A DNA stretch of 64,000 nt, taken from positions 4,030,001 to 4,094,000 of the forward strand of contig NZ_CP122961.1 in assembly GCF_029854215.1 (NCBI RefSeq). Reading direction: 5' to 3'. The translations under genes were made by a program, and so were the position numbers. Positions 1-9,588 of the stretch are shown piece by piece (the stretch's first letter is position 1; each line of letters starts with the position of its first letter). The stretch is from Halomonas alkaliantarctica (GTDB lineage: Bacteria; Pseudomonadota; Gammaproteobacteria; Pseudomonadales; Halomonadaceae). Below the pieces are notes generated by a model that was not told where the DNA came from, did no database searches, and saw only the letters and a list, made by a program, of their open reading frames with translations.

Positions 1-80
1 ACATATTTAATCATTTTTATTCTTTTTAAGAATATGACCGATGCAGGCTAGTGCTAGCATCGACTAATGGAGAAAACGAC

Positions 81-857
81 ATGAGTAAGTTTGCTCTGGA
101 AGAAGTGCTTAGCGTTCATCACTGGAACGATACTCTGTTCAGCTTCCGCACCACCCGCGAGCGCAGTCTGCGTTTCAAAACCGGTCAGTTTGTGATGATT
201 GGTTTGGAAGTGAACGGCAAGCCGCTGATGCGCGCTTACTCTATTGCCAGCCCCAACTACGAAGACCACCTTGAGTTCTTCAGCATTAAAGTGCCCGACG
301 GCCCGCTCACTTCACGCCTTCAGCACTTGAAAGTAGGCGATCAGATTATGGTCAGCCGCAAGCCCACCGGCACGCTGGTATGCGATGACCTGCTGCCGGG
401 CCGTAATCTCTACATGCTCTCCACCGGTACCGGCTTGGCGCCGTTTATGAGTTTGATTCAGGATCCTGAAGTATACGAGCGCTTCGAGAAGGTAGTGCTG
501 GTTCACGGTGTACGGGAAGTCTCTGAATTGGCCTACGCCGATTTCATCACCAAAGAGCTGCCAGCCCATGAATACCTGGGTGAAGACATCGCTGAAAAGC
601 TGGTCTACTACCCCACCGTTACTCGGGAAGAATTCCACACCATGGGACGCCTGACCGACCATATCCGTTCGGGCAAGCTGTTTGAAGACACCGGCCTACC
701 GCCCATCGACCCGCGCCAGGATCGCGCGATGATCTGCGGTAGCCCCGCCATGCTGGACGATACGAGCGCACTGTTAGACGAGCTGGGCTTGAATATTTCG
801 CCACGCATGGGCGAGCCGGGCGACTACGTCATCGAGCGTGCGTTTGTCGAGAAATAA
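81..857 (+). CDS. fpr: Ferredoxin--NADP(+) reductase
   Basis: FAD-dependent reductase that moves electrons between NADPH and ferredoxin or flavodoxin in the cytoplasm. The protein has 258 residues, the size of the bacterial Fpr family. The FAD-binding motif RAYSIASP lies near residue 65, a GTGLAPFMS nucleotide-binding segment near residue 115, and the C-terminal end is the NADP-binding domain. The start at 81 is preferred over an ATG-like start at 51 because GGAGAAAAC stands just before it. The gene is monocistronic and ends at a strong bidirectional terminator. Family assignment is firm; the physiological partner is not visible. Confidence 0.93.
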   Translation: MSKFALEEVLSVHHWNDTLFSFRTTRERSLRFKTGQFVMIGLEVNGKPLMRAYSIASPNYEDHLEFFSIKVPDGPLTSRLQHLKVGDQIMVSRKPTGTLVCDDLLPGRNLYMLSTGTGLAPFMSLIQDPEVYERFEKVVLVHGVREVSELAYADFITKELPAHEYLGEDIAEKLVYYPTVTREEFHTMGRLTDHIRSGKLFEDTGLPPIDPRQDRAMICGSPAMLDDTSALLDELGLNISPRMGEPGDYVIERAFVEK

Positions 858-882
858 GCTCTCGACTAACCAGTAGCTAATC

Positions 883-932
883 AAAACCCCCGCTAATCGG
901 TTTGAGGATATAAACCGTCTAGCGGGGGTTTT
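883..932. terminator. Bidirectional rho-independent terminator
   Basis: The arms AAAACCCCCGCT and AGCGGGGGTTTT form a perfect 12-bp stem flanked by A and T runs. It lies between the convergent fpr and PII genes, so it can stop transcription from both sides. Confidence 0.9.
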
Positions 933-946
933 GCATTCTGGCGCGT

Positions 947-1357
<411 letters not shown>

Positions 1358-1392
1358 CTAACCACCAGCATACACCGCTATCGTCAGAGAAT

Positions 1393-1418
1393 AAAAAAGC
1401 CTCCCACGAAGGGGAGGC
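1393..1418 (-). terminator. Terminator after amtB
   Basis: Read on the minus strand, a GCCTCCC/GGGAGGC stem with a short loop is followed by a run of six T. It lies about 40 bp downstream of the amtB stop and upstream of the second PII gene. Confidence 0.75.
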
Positions 1419-1455
1419 CATAAGGAGCACGCCAGCTCACTAGGTCGGCATTAAA

Positions 1456-2703
1456 TTATTTCTTAATACCAAATTCTGGGTAGGCTTCGAGACCGCACTC
1501 TGCGATATCAACGCCTTCATACTCTTCTTCTTCGCTAACCCGGATACCCATGATGGCTTTCAGGATGAGCCATACCACCAGGCTTGCCAGGAAGACCCAA
1601 CCGAAGATACCTGCAATACCGATGATTTGAGCACCGAATGATGCGCCGTCATTGGTCAAAGGCACCGCCAGTACGCCCCAGATACCGACAACACCGTGTA
1701 CAGAGATCGCACCGACCGGATCATCTAGCTTCAGCTTATCGAGGGTAACGATGGCAGCCACCACGATGATGCCACCTACTGCACCGATAATAGTGGCACC
1801 CAGTGCCGTCGGGGAGAGCGGATCAGCGGTAATGGCGACCAAACCCGCCAATGCACCGTTCAACGCCATGGTAAGGTCAGCTTTGCGGAACCACAGTTTG
1901 GCCAGAATCAGCGCGGCAATGACACCACCCGCCGCTGCAGCGTTAGTATTAACAAACACTTGTGCCACATTGTTAGCAGAATCGACAGCCGCCAGCTTGA
2001 GCTCTGAGCCGCCGTTAAAACCGAACCAGCCCATCCACAGGATGAAGGTACCCAAGGTAGCCAGCGGCATGTTGGCACCCGGAATCGCGTGGATAGAGCC
2101 ATCTTTACCGTATTTGCCTTTACGTGGGCCTAGCACGATCACACCCGCTAGCGCTGCAGCTGCACCGGCAAGGTGCACAATGCCTGAACCCGCATAGTCA
2201 GAGTAGCCTACTTCAGACAACCAGCCGCCGCCCCAGGTCCAGTAGCCAGACACCGGATAGATAAACGCGGTCATGACAACAGCAAAGGCCAGGAAGGCCC
2301 ACAGTTTCATGCGCTCAGCCACGGCACCCGACACAATCGACATGGCGGTCGCAACGAATACCACCTGGAAGAAGAAGTCAGAACGCATGGAGTAGTAAGG
2401 CGCGTCATCGCCGCCAGCAGTCACCGCATCCACACTGTTTTCAGCGCCAATCAGAAAGCCCAGATTGGGTAGGAAGCCGCCAGCGCTGCTGGAGTACATA
2501 ATGTAGTAGCCGACCAACAGGTACATGGTGCAGGCAATGGCAAACAGCGCAACGTTTTTGGTTAGAATTTCAGCGGTGTTTTTGGAGCGTACCAGGCCCG
2601 CTTCCAACATGGAGAAGCCTGCCGCCATCCACATGACGAGCACGCCGCAAATTAGGAAGTAGAACGTATCGAGCGCGTAGCTCAACTCTGTAAACTCATT
2701 CAT
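1456..2703 (-). CDS. amtB: Ammonium transporter AmtB
   Basis: Inner-membrane ammonium channel of the Amt/Rh family, 415 residues with about eleven hydrophobic helices. Family marks visible are AGFSMLEAGLVRSKN in the first helix, GAVAERM after the third, and the two conserved pore histidines in SGIVHLAG and ISVHGVVGIWG. The gene sits 36 bp downstream of one PII gene, and a second PII gene follows beyond a terminator. In the usual glnK-amtB pair the PII protein plugs the channel when nitrogen is sufficient. The upstream sigma-54 promoter suggests nitrogen-limited expression. Confidence 0.95.
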   Translation of the reverse strand: MNEFTELSYALDTFYFLICGVLVMWMAAGFSMLEAGLVRSKNTAEILTKNVALFAIACTMYLLVGYYIMYSSSAGGFLPNLGFLIGAENSVDAVTAGGDDAPYYSMRSDFFFQVVFVATAMSIVSGAVAERMKLWAFLAFAVVMTAFIYPVSGYWTWGGGWLSEVGYSDYAGSGIVHLAGAAAALAGVIVLGPRKGKYGKDGSIHAIPGANMPLATLGTFILWMGWFGFNGGSELKLAAVDSANNVAQVFVNTNAAAAGGVIAALILAKLWFRKADLTMALNGALAGLVAITADPLSPTALGATIIGAVGGIIVVAAIVTLDKLKLDDPVGAISVHGVVGIWGVLAVPLTNDGASFGAQIIGIAGIFGWVFLASLVVWLILKAIMGIRVSEEEEYEGVDIAECGLEAYPEFGIKK

Positions 2704-2739
2704 TGTATGTTCCCCGTTTAATGTCTGGTTTAGCCATGA

Positions 2740-3186
<447 letters not shown>

Positions 3187-3436
3187 TTAAAATTCAGCCA
3201 ACTAGCTGACATACAGCGACCTTAAAAGCGCTCTATATAACCAAACTCATCCCCAAATCACGGCTATTGCACCAAAAAAGAGCGTAAGAAAATGTAGCCT
3301 GCCCCATTTCAATGCAAAACAAAGCCGCATCAGGAAATGCACATGACGCATGCGAATTCGCCAACTGTTGCGTATCCTTACCGGTAAGCCGTCTTCATAT
3401 ACGTACATTTAATGAGTTATTTAGGAGAGAGCAGCT

Positions 3437-3805
3437 ATGGCGCCTCAAGACCGCATTAGCCGATTGGCCCAGCAGATTGGTGACCGTTTACAAAACGCCT
3501 CCCAGGCGCCGGAAGATATTCAAAAGGGTGTGCAACAAGTCGTACGTGGCGCCTTTGACCGCCTGGAGCTTGTTTCGCGTGAGGATTTCGACATTTTGAT
3601 GGACGTACTGCAGCGCACACGTTCACGGGTAGAGGCGTTAGAGCGCCAAGTCGCCAACCTTGAAGCAGCCGTTGAGGCCTCTGCTTCAACAATGTCTGCG
3701 CCGACAACGACCACGCCATTTGAAGCAGAAGCTCCACCGGCTCCAGAGCCGCATGAGCCGGAATCAGATACAGAAGAAGAGAAGAACAAACCCGATAACG
3801 CTTAA
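3437..3805 (+). CDS. ubiK: UbiK-type accessory factor (BMFP domain)
   Basis: Small cytoplasmic protein of 122 residues of the YqiC/UbiK family, an accessory factor for aerobic ubiquinone biosynthesis that partners UbiJ in E. coli. The first 75 residues match the family pattern: an amphipathic N-terminal part (ISRLAQQIGDRL) and a coiled coil (RSRVEALERQVANLEAAV). The tail is a low-complexity stretch rich in Pro, Glu and Thr, typical of the family in this group. GGAGAGAG precedes the start. It stands alone between the divergent glnK operon and the siderophore cluster. A hairpin follows the stop. Confidence 0.85.
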   Translation: MAPQDRISRLAQQIGDRLQNASQAPEDIQKGVQQVVRGAFDRLELVSREDFDILMDVLQRTRSRVEALERQVANLEAAVEASASTMSAPTTTTPFEAEAPPAPEPHEPESDTEEEKNKPDNA

Positions 3806-3819
3806 TTTTCATTAGCATC

Positions 3820-3844
3820 AGCAATAGGACGATGGCCTATTGCT
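3820..3844 (+). terminator. Hairpin after ubiK
   Basis: AGCAATAGG and CCTATTGCT form a perfect 9-bp stem with a 7-nt loop 15 bp after the ubiK stop. No T run follows, so termination is plausible but not certain. Confidence 0.5.
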
Positions 3845-3858
3845 GTACATGCCTTAAA

Positions 3859-3877
3859 ATAAATACGAATCACTATC
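3859..3877 (+). promoter_or_regulatory. Fur-box-like site before first TonB receptor
   Basis: ATAAATACGAATCACTATC agrees with the classical 19-bp Fur consensus at 12 positions, with one nearly perfect half (AATCACTATC). It stands 70-85 bp before the receptor start, where a Fur operator would be expected. Confidence 0.5.
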
Positions 3878-3944
3878 GTTGACTTTGCTTTTCGTGGTGA
3901 TACCCTCCGCCTTTGATTTTCTTACCATCTGCGGATTGTTCACT

Positions 3945-6134
3945 ATGCACGCCCCGTCATTATCAAAGCTGTCTTTTGCAAAGCTGCCTTTTACCAAGCC
4001 GTTTTCTTCGCTGTCGTTTGTTTCACTATCGGGTCTTATTGGCACCGGTCTGTTACTGAGCATCTCCAACGGCGTTTTCGCCCAAAACACTGCTTCTGGT
4101 ACTGGGTCTAGCGCCGACAACACCATGGTGGTCGTTGGGTCGCGCACCCCCAGCCAGATCAGTCAGATTCCGGGTGCTGTATGGGTCATTGATAAACAGA
4201 TGCTGGAACAGCAGACCCGCAATGGTGCAGACCTAAAGACAGCATTGGGGCATCTGGTGCCGGGGCTGGATCTGGCTCCTCAAGGGCGCACCAATTATGG
4301 GCAAAACATGCGTGGCCGGGGCGTGCAGGTGCTCATCGATGGTGTATCGCTAAACAGTTCCCGTGGGCTTTCCCGTCAGTTCGATGCCATTGATCCCTTC
4401 AATATCGAGCGCGTGGAAGTGCTTTCCGGCGCCAGCAGCCTGTATGGCGGCGGCGCCACGGGTGGCTTGATCAATATTATTACCCGCAAAGGCGAAGAAG
4501 GCCTGAACTGGCGTACCGAAGCAGGCATCACCACTGGCTTCAATAACAGCGATGATATGGATCGGCGTCTGTCACAATCGATCAGCGGCGGCAATGAGCG
4601 GGTTCAAGGCTATCTGGGGACTGCCATTGGTGACAACGGCCGCCACTATGACGGCAGCGGCCAGGAAATCTTCCCTGATATCGCCCAGACCGACCTGCAG
4701 GACAATCGCAGCATTGATGTATTGGGCAACCTCTCTTTCCGTTTAACCGATGAACAGAGCCTGGAACTGGGTGCCCAGCTGTACCGTTCAGGCTTCGAAG
4801 GTGATCGGGGTGTTTACTTCCCTAACCTCGACGCGGCCACGCCCAACTTGAACGATGCCGAGATTCGCGATGGCTACCGTTCACAGCGCGACCCGGAAAC
4901 CGACCGTAAGCTCGTCAACGTCAACTATCACCACGCCAACCTGTGGGGGCAAAACTTCTACCTGCAGGCATTTCACCGGGAGGAGGAGTCCAGTTTCCAG
5001 GCCTTTCCCTACCCAGTCGCTGACGGCCTGCAATTTCGCGCTTCACAGCAAAACACCGATTTAAGCGGCATCAAAGCGCTGTTTGAATCGCGCCTGGGTG
5101 ACGACGTTTCGCTAACCTACGGCCTCGATCTGGATCGTGAAACCTTCGATGCCAACCAGATGCTGTTCGATACCGACATCTCGGACGTCTCCGGCGGCCT
5201 GGTGCAACAGGCATCGGGGGTTGAACCCCGCTATCCCGGTTATCAAGTGGACGGGCTTTCAGGCTTCCTCCAGGGCGATTGGCAAGCCACCCAGGCGCTC
5301 AAGCTCTCCGCCGGGTTGCGGCAGCAGCATATGGACGTCGAAGTGGATGAATTCCAGGGGATTCCTGGCGGCGAGAATGACTACGAAGCGACCCTGTACA
5401 ACGCCAGTGCTCTCTACGACTACGGTAACGGCCATCAAAACTGGCTGCAGTTCAGCCAGGGCTTCGAGCTGCCAGATCCGGCCAAATACTACGGCAAGAG
5501 CCCCGACGTCAGTGTCGATAACAACCCGTTATCTGCCATCGAGACGGATCAAGTAGAGCTAGGCTGGCGCTACCAGGGGGGCAACTGGACGGCCCAAACA
5601 GCGCTTTACTACGCCTGGTCGGACAAGGCGGTAGAGAACGCCGAAGATTTAAGTGTCAGCGTCGTGGATGAGAAGAAGCGCGACTTCGGCCTGGAAAGCG
5701 CCGTGACCCGTTACTTCGATAATGGCCTGGAAGCAGGGGGCACTCTGCACCTGGTGCGTTCCGAGCAGGAGAACAACCAAGGGGAGTGGGAGAAACGTGA
5801 CGCCCGCTATGCATCGCTCTCTTCCGCCACCGCCTTTATTGGCTGGACGGACTATGTACGTTCGGCTCGCTTGCAGGCCAACCACAACTTCGACCTGAAA
5901 GACGATGCCGACCGGGAGATCGATGGCAATACCACCCTCGACTTATCGCTCAGCCAGGAAACCGATTTTGGCACCTTAAGCCTGGGCGTGCAGAACCTGC
6001 TGGATGATCAGTACTCCACCGTCTGGGGTCAGCGAGCCGCCATGTTCTATTCGCCCTACTACGGCCCAGAGTATCTCTACGACTACCAGGGCCGCGGGCG
6101 TACTTACACCCTGAACTGGTCGATGGCGTACTGA
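3945..6134 (+). CDS. TonB-dependent siderophore receptor
   Basis: Outer-membrane barrel receptor of 729 residues for a ferric siderophore. After a long N-terminal leader (hydrophobic GLIGTGLLLSISNGVFA, predicted cleavage after VFA) there is a TonB-box-like stretch (DNTMVVVGSR). The plug domain follows (GRGVQVLIDGV, VEVLSGASSLYGGGATGG) and then a barrel ending in a C-terminal aromatic segment. The start at 3945 is uncertain: there is no clear ribosome site, and an in-frame TTG at 3879 would overlap the Fur-like site. An AraC regulator, a second receptor and a binding protein follow in the same direction. The ligand cannot be read from sequence. Confidence 0.88.
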   Translation: MHAPSLSKLSFAKLPFTKPFSSLSFVSLSGLIGTGLLLSISNGVFAQNTASGTGSSADNTMVVVGSRTPSQISQIPGAVWVIDKQMLEQQTRNGADLKTALGHLVPGLDLAPQGRTNYGQNMRGRGVQVLIDGVSLNSSRGLSRQFDAIDPFNIERVEVLSGASSLYGGGATGGLINIITRKGEEGLNWRTEAGITTGFNNSDDMDRRLSQSISGGNERVQGYLGTAIGDNGRHYDGSGQEIFPDIAQTDLQDNRSIDVLGNLSFRLTDEQSLELGAQLYRSGFEGDRGVYFPNLDAATPNLNDAEIRDGYRSQRDPETDRKLVNVNYHHANLWGQNFYLQAFHREEESSFQAFPYPVADGLQFRASQQNTDLSGIKALFESRLGDDVSLTYGLDLDRETFDANQMLFDTDISDVSGGLVQQASGVEPRYPGYQVDGLSGFLQGDWQATQALKLSAGLRQQHMDVEVDEFQGIPGGENDYEATLYNASALYDYGNGHQNWLQFSQGFELPDPAKYYGKSPDVSVDNNPLSAIETDQVELGWRYQGGNWTAQTALYYAWSDKAVENAEDLSVSVVDEKKRDFGLESAVTRYFDNGLEAGGTLHLVRSEQENNQGEWEKRDARYASLSSATAFIGWTDYVRSARLQANHNFDLKDDADREIDGNTTLDLSLSQETDFGTLSLGVQNLLDDQYSTVWGQRAAMFYSPYYGPEYLYDYQGRGRTYTLNWSMAY

Positions 6135-6183
6135 GTGCTGGTTTGCTACTCGCTGACAACCGCTCAAGGGTGAGGTAACTGGG

Positions 6184-7182
6184 ATGGCTACACTCGGCTC
6201 GATAACGCCATCTTGCGTACCACTCACCACCCATGACCTGCTGGCTATTGGTCAGCGCTTCGGGATCGACTACCACTTTCCCGAAGCGTCCGACCGCTCC
6301 CAGCCAGCGCCTTGTGTTGCCCGCGGGCAAGTAATGGACGTTGAGATCGACCCCACACTGCGCGTGACACACTCGGATCTTGATGTCCTGCACGCTTACG
6401 CCTCCACTTCCAGGCGTGCCGCGCCGTGGTTTCTCAGCGTGATACTCGAGGGCAATATCCAAGTCGGCCTAGGGCAGCAGTCGTTTCAGTTGCAGGCCGG
6501 CGACGCCTTCAGTGCCCATTTCAACGAGCAGACCGGGCTTGAGGTCTTACAGCCCGCGCAACAACGATTGCGCATTCTCAATGTATCGCTTCTGGCTTGC
6601 ACAGAGCTTCCCTCTTTTTCGTCCATTAACTCTTCACCTATCGATGTTACCCTTCCGACAACGCCAGTACTGCATACCTGGCAGGTGCCGCAGTTCCTTA
6701 TTCATAGCCTGGAGGCAGCGCTGGCTTCGAACCGGCCAGTAGAGCGCCAGCGCCTGCTATGGCAGGGGCTCGCGCTCCAGTTGTTAGCTCATGGGCTGCC
6801 AGCTGCCTCCCATGAATCCAGCGACGAAGGAAAAGCAGTTAGCCTGAGGTCGGGCCTAACCCAGCGCGACCACCAACGCCTGGAGCGCTTGCGTCAGCAG
6901 CTCGAACACTCCCCCAACCAAGATTATCGGCTTGAGCAGTTGGCCCGCAACGCCGCGATGAGCCCGAGCAGCCTACGCACCAAATTTCACCGCTGTTACG
7001 GTTGCTCGATATTCGACTATCTACGACGTTGCCGCCTGACCCAAGCTCAAGCGTACTTACGCAAAGGCTATAGCGTGCAGCAAACCGCTCACGCCTGTGG
7101 CTACCGCCACGCCACCAATTTTGCCACCGCCTTTAAACGCGCTTTTGGCATTGCGCCCCACGAAGTGTTCCATCGCCATTAA
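6184..7182 (+). CDS. AraC-family regulator (PchR-like)
   Basis: Transcription factor of 332 residues. The N-terminal two thirds look like a ligand-sensing cupin-type domain, and the last about 100 residues form the double helix-turn-helix of the AraC family (LEQLARNAAMSPSSLRTKF, then VQQTAHACGYRHATNFATAF and the closing FGIAPHEV). GAGGTAACTGGG precedes the start. It stands between two TonB-dependent receptors, the usual place of PchR/YbtA-type regulators that activate receptor genes when the ferric siderophore is present. That role is inferred from context. Confidence 0.85.
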   Translation: MATLGSITPSCVPLTTHDLLAIGQRFGIDYHFPEASDRSQPAPCVARGQVMDVEIDPTLRVTHSDLDVLHAYASTSRRAAPWFLSVILEGNIQVGLGQQSFQLQAGDAFSAHFNEQTGLEVLQPAQQRLRILNVSLLACTELPSFSSINSSPIDVTLPTTPVLHTWQVPQFLIHSLEAALASNRPVERQRLLWQGLALQLLAHGLPAASHESSDEGKAVSLRSGLTQRDHQRLERLRQQLEHSPNQDYRLEQLARNAAMSPSSLRTKFHRCYGCSIFDYLRRCRLTQAQAYLRKGYSVQQTAHACGYRHATNFATAFKRAFGIAPHEVFHRH

Positions 7183-7285
7183 AAGCCGCGGGTTGTTTTT
7201 GGGGCGCTAAGTTCCTCTGTTGGGCGTTTTTTGGCAGCACGCATACGCCCTTTGTCATTGCGCATACCTTTCAACCGCCATTAAG

Positions 7286-7304
7286 CGCAATAATTCTCAT
7301 TACC
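7286..7304 (-). promoter_or_regulatory. Fur-box-like site before second TonB receptor
   Basis: The minus strand reads GGTAATGAGAATTATTGCG, matching the 19-bp Fur consensus at 13 positions with the core TAATGAGAAT. It ends 36 bp before the receptor start, so bound Fur would block the promoter. Confidence 0.65.
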
Positions 7305-7339
7305 ACATTGGTTAATTGATGCTTATTGCAGGTGCCTCC

Positions 7340-9445
7340 ATGCTCATCCCCCATCACCGTTTTCTACGCACTCCGCTTAGCGCCGCCATGCTCTCGGCAC
7401 TAGCGGTTTCCCCGCTATACGCTCAAGAAAGCACCGAGTTAGCCACCGTCACGGTGACTGCCCAGCAGGCTGCCACCAAAGTAGAAACGCCGTCGATCGA
7501 AATACCCCAGAGCGTTTCCACGATCACCCGCGAACAGATGGATAACCGCGCGGTGGATACCGTTCAGCGCGCCACCGACTACACGCCCGGTGTCTACAGC
7601 AACCAAATTGGCGCCTCCAACCGTTTCGATTACCTGGTATTGCGCGGTTTTTCTGACGGCAGCTTGAGCAATACCTTTCTAGATGGTTTAAAGGTCATGG
7701 GCGACGCCAATTCCCATAGCAGTATGCGCATCGATCCGTGGTTTCTGGAAAGCATCGAAGTAGTGCGCGGGCCCGCCTCAGTGCTCTATGGCCGCGCCTC
7801 CCCAGGCGGCGTGGTGGCCCTGAACAGCAAGCGTCCAGAGTTCGAACAGGGCGGTGAGCTGCGTTTTCGGGTGGGTAATAATCACCAGCGCAGCGCCGCT
7901 TTTGACCTCACCGGACCGATTGGCGCAGAGCAGCGAGTGGCCTTTCGCCTGACCGGGATTGCCAGCGCCGCGGATACCCAGTTTGGCCCGGCGGAAGAGG
8001 AGCGCTATGCCATTGCGCCGCGGCTCACCTGGGATATCACCGACGACACCAGCCTCACCGTAGAAGCCTACCTACAGGATGAACCCGAAGGCGGCTATCA
8101 CTCCGGCGTACCCTATGAGGGGGCCGTGGTCACCCATAATGGCCGCAAGATCAGCAACAACTTCTTTGATGGTGAAGAGGATTATGACACCTACGAGCGC
8201 ACCCAACGCATGTTTGGCTACGCTCTGGAGCACCGTTTTAATGAGCAGGTGACCGGCCGACAGCTGATGCGCTACCTCAATTCCGACGTGGTGCTCAATC
8301 AGGTCTACGGCTTTGGCTGGACGTCACCGACGTCTGATGAACTCACCCGCTACTACTCCGGCAGCGATGAAACGTTGGAAGCCTGGACACTCGATAACCA
8401 GCTTGAAGCCACCCTCAGCAGCGGCTTTATGGATCACACGCTGCTGTTCGGGGTGGATTACCAGCAGCGGGAAAACGAAGTGTCATGGCCTTCGGGCGCT
8501 TTTCCTGCCATTGACGCCTTTAACCCCGTGTATGGCGCAGACCCTAGCGCCCCGCTTTATCAGCCATTGGGCGAACGCCATGAGATCGACCAGACCGGGG
8601 TTTACCTGCAAGACCAGATAGCCCTCGATAACTGGCGCTTCACCTTGGGCGGCCGCTACGACTGGGTCAATATCGACAATGCCAACCGCGATAGTGGTAA
8701 TACCAGTTCCCTCAGCGACACCCAGTTCAGCGGCCGCGCTGGGGTGGTCTACCTGTTCGATAACGGCGTAGCGCCCTACCTGAGCTACTCCACCGCCTTC
8801 ACCCCCACCAGCTTCGTGGATGAGAACGGCGACCTGCTTAAACCAATGGAAGGCGAACAGTGGGAAACCGGCGTCAAATACCAGCCTAACGGCAGCACCA
8901 GCCAGTACAGCGCCGCGTTGTTCCACATTAGTCAGGAGAATGTGGCCACCAAAGAGCAGCCCACCGACCCTTACCGCGCCGTGGGTGAAATCGAATCCCA
9001 AGGGCTGGAGCTGGAAGCACAAATCCAGCTAACGGATACCCTCTCGGTTCAGGCAGGCTACAGCTTCACCGACATCACCTACGCCAAAAGCGACGACGGC
9101 AACCAGGGCAACAACGCGATTTACTCTCCACGGCATCAAGTCCAGCTGTGGGGCCACTACGAGCCCAACGACGGCTGGTTAAACGGTGTGGATATGGGAG
9201 TCGGTATACGCCACTACGCGGATATCGCCGCTGACCGGGCCAACACCGAAACCGTGCCCGACTACACCCTGGTGGATGCCACCATTGGCTACGACCTCAG
9301 CCAACTCGGCGTTGAAGGCGTCGAAACACGCTTAAACGTGAACAATTTATTGGATAAAGAGTACGTGGCCTCCTGCAACTCCCTGGAGTACTGCTATTTC
9401 GGCGCCGAGCGCGGTGTGACCGCCAGCGTGCACTATCGTTTCTAA
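7340..9445 (+). CDS. TonB-dependent ferric siderophore receptor (FhuA/FpvA type)
   Basis: Outer-membrane receptor of 701 residues. The leader (PLSAAMLSALAVSPLYAQ) is followed by a TonB-box-like ATVTVTAQ, a plug with the family motifs (IEIPQSVSTITREQM, LRGFSDG, VEVVRGPASVLYGRASPGG) and a barrel ending in VTASVHYRF with a terminal Phe. These are marks of the siderophore receptor subfamily that takes hydroxamate-type ligands. The start at 7340 is preferred because GCAGGTG stands before it; TTG and ATG codons at 7316 and 7319 are alternatives. A strong terminator follows. It is probably regulated by the neighbouring AraC protein and Fur. Confidence 0.9.
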   Translation: MLIPHHRFLRTPLSAAMLSALAVSPLYAQESTELATVTVTAQQAATKVETPSIEIPQSVSTITREQMDNRAVDTVQRATDYTPGVYSNQIGASNRFDYLVLRGFSDGSLSNTFLDGLKVMGDANSHSSMRIDPWFLESIEVVRGPASVLYGRASPGGVVALNSKRPEFEQGGELRFRVGNNHQRSAAFDLTGPIGAEQRVAFRLTGIASAADTQFGPAEEERYAIAPRLTWDITDDTSLTVEAYLQDEPEGGYHSGVPYEGAVVTHNGRKISNNFFDGEEDYDTYERTQRMFGYALEHRFNEQVTGRQLMRYLNSDVVLNQVYGFGWTSPTSDELTRYYSGSDETLEAWTLDNQLEATLSSGFMDHTLLFGVDYQQRENEVSWPSGAFPAIDAFNPVYGADPSAPLYQPLGERHEIDQTGVYLQDQIALDNWRFTLGGRYDWVNIDNANRDSGNTSSLSDTQFSGRAGVVYLFDNGVAPYLSYSTAFTPTSFVDENGDLLKPMEGEQWETGVKYQPNGSTSQYSAALFHISQENVATKEQPTDPYRAVGEIESQGLELEAQIQLTDTLSVQAGYSFTDITYAKSDDGNQGNNAIYSPRHQVQLWGHYEPNDGWLNGVDMGVGIRHYADIAADRANTETVPDYTLVDATIGYDLSQLGVEGVETRLNVNNLLDKEYVASCNSLEYCYFGAERGVTASVHYRF

Positions 9446-9480
9446 TTATGCTTTATAGGAATTATTAAGCACTTGAACCC

Positions 9481-9512
9481 ACCCAGGCCACCGCGCCTGG
9501 GTATCTTTTTCT
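9481..9512 (+). terminator. Terminator after second TonB receptor
   Basis: ACCCAGGC and GCCTGGGT form an 8-bp GC-rich stem, followed by ATCTTTTTCTTT. It separates the receptor from the binding-protein gene. Confidence 0.85.
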
Positions 9513-9531
9513 TTGAGTGCAGGTTTGCAAA

Positions 9532-9546
9532 CAATAAATATTATCG
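9532..9546 (+). promoter_or_regulatory. Fur-box-like site before binding-protein gene
   Basis: CAATAAATATTATCG matches the 7-1-7 Fur motif TGATAATNATTATCA at 10 of 14 defined positions and lies about 45 bp upstream of the next start codon. Confidence 0.5.
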
Positions 9547-9588
9547 TTTAAATACAGCTCTTATTTTTCCGGATGGCCTCTCACCACC

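Noticed and set aside
1652..2197. Long open frame opposite amtB
   Set aside because: It is a shadow of amtB codon bias; composition is Pro/Thr/Ala-rich and has no start context.
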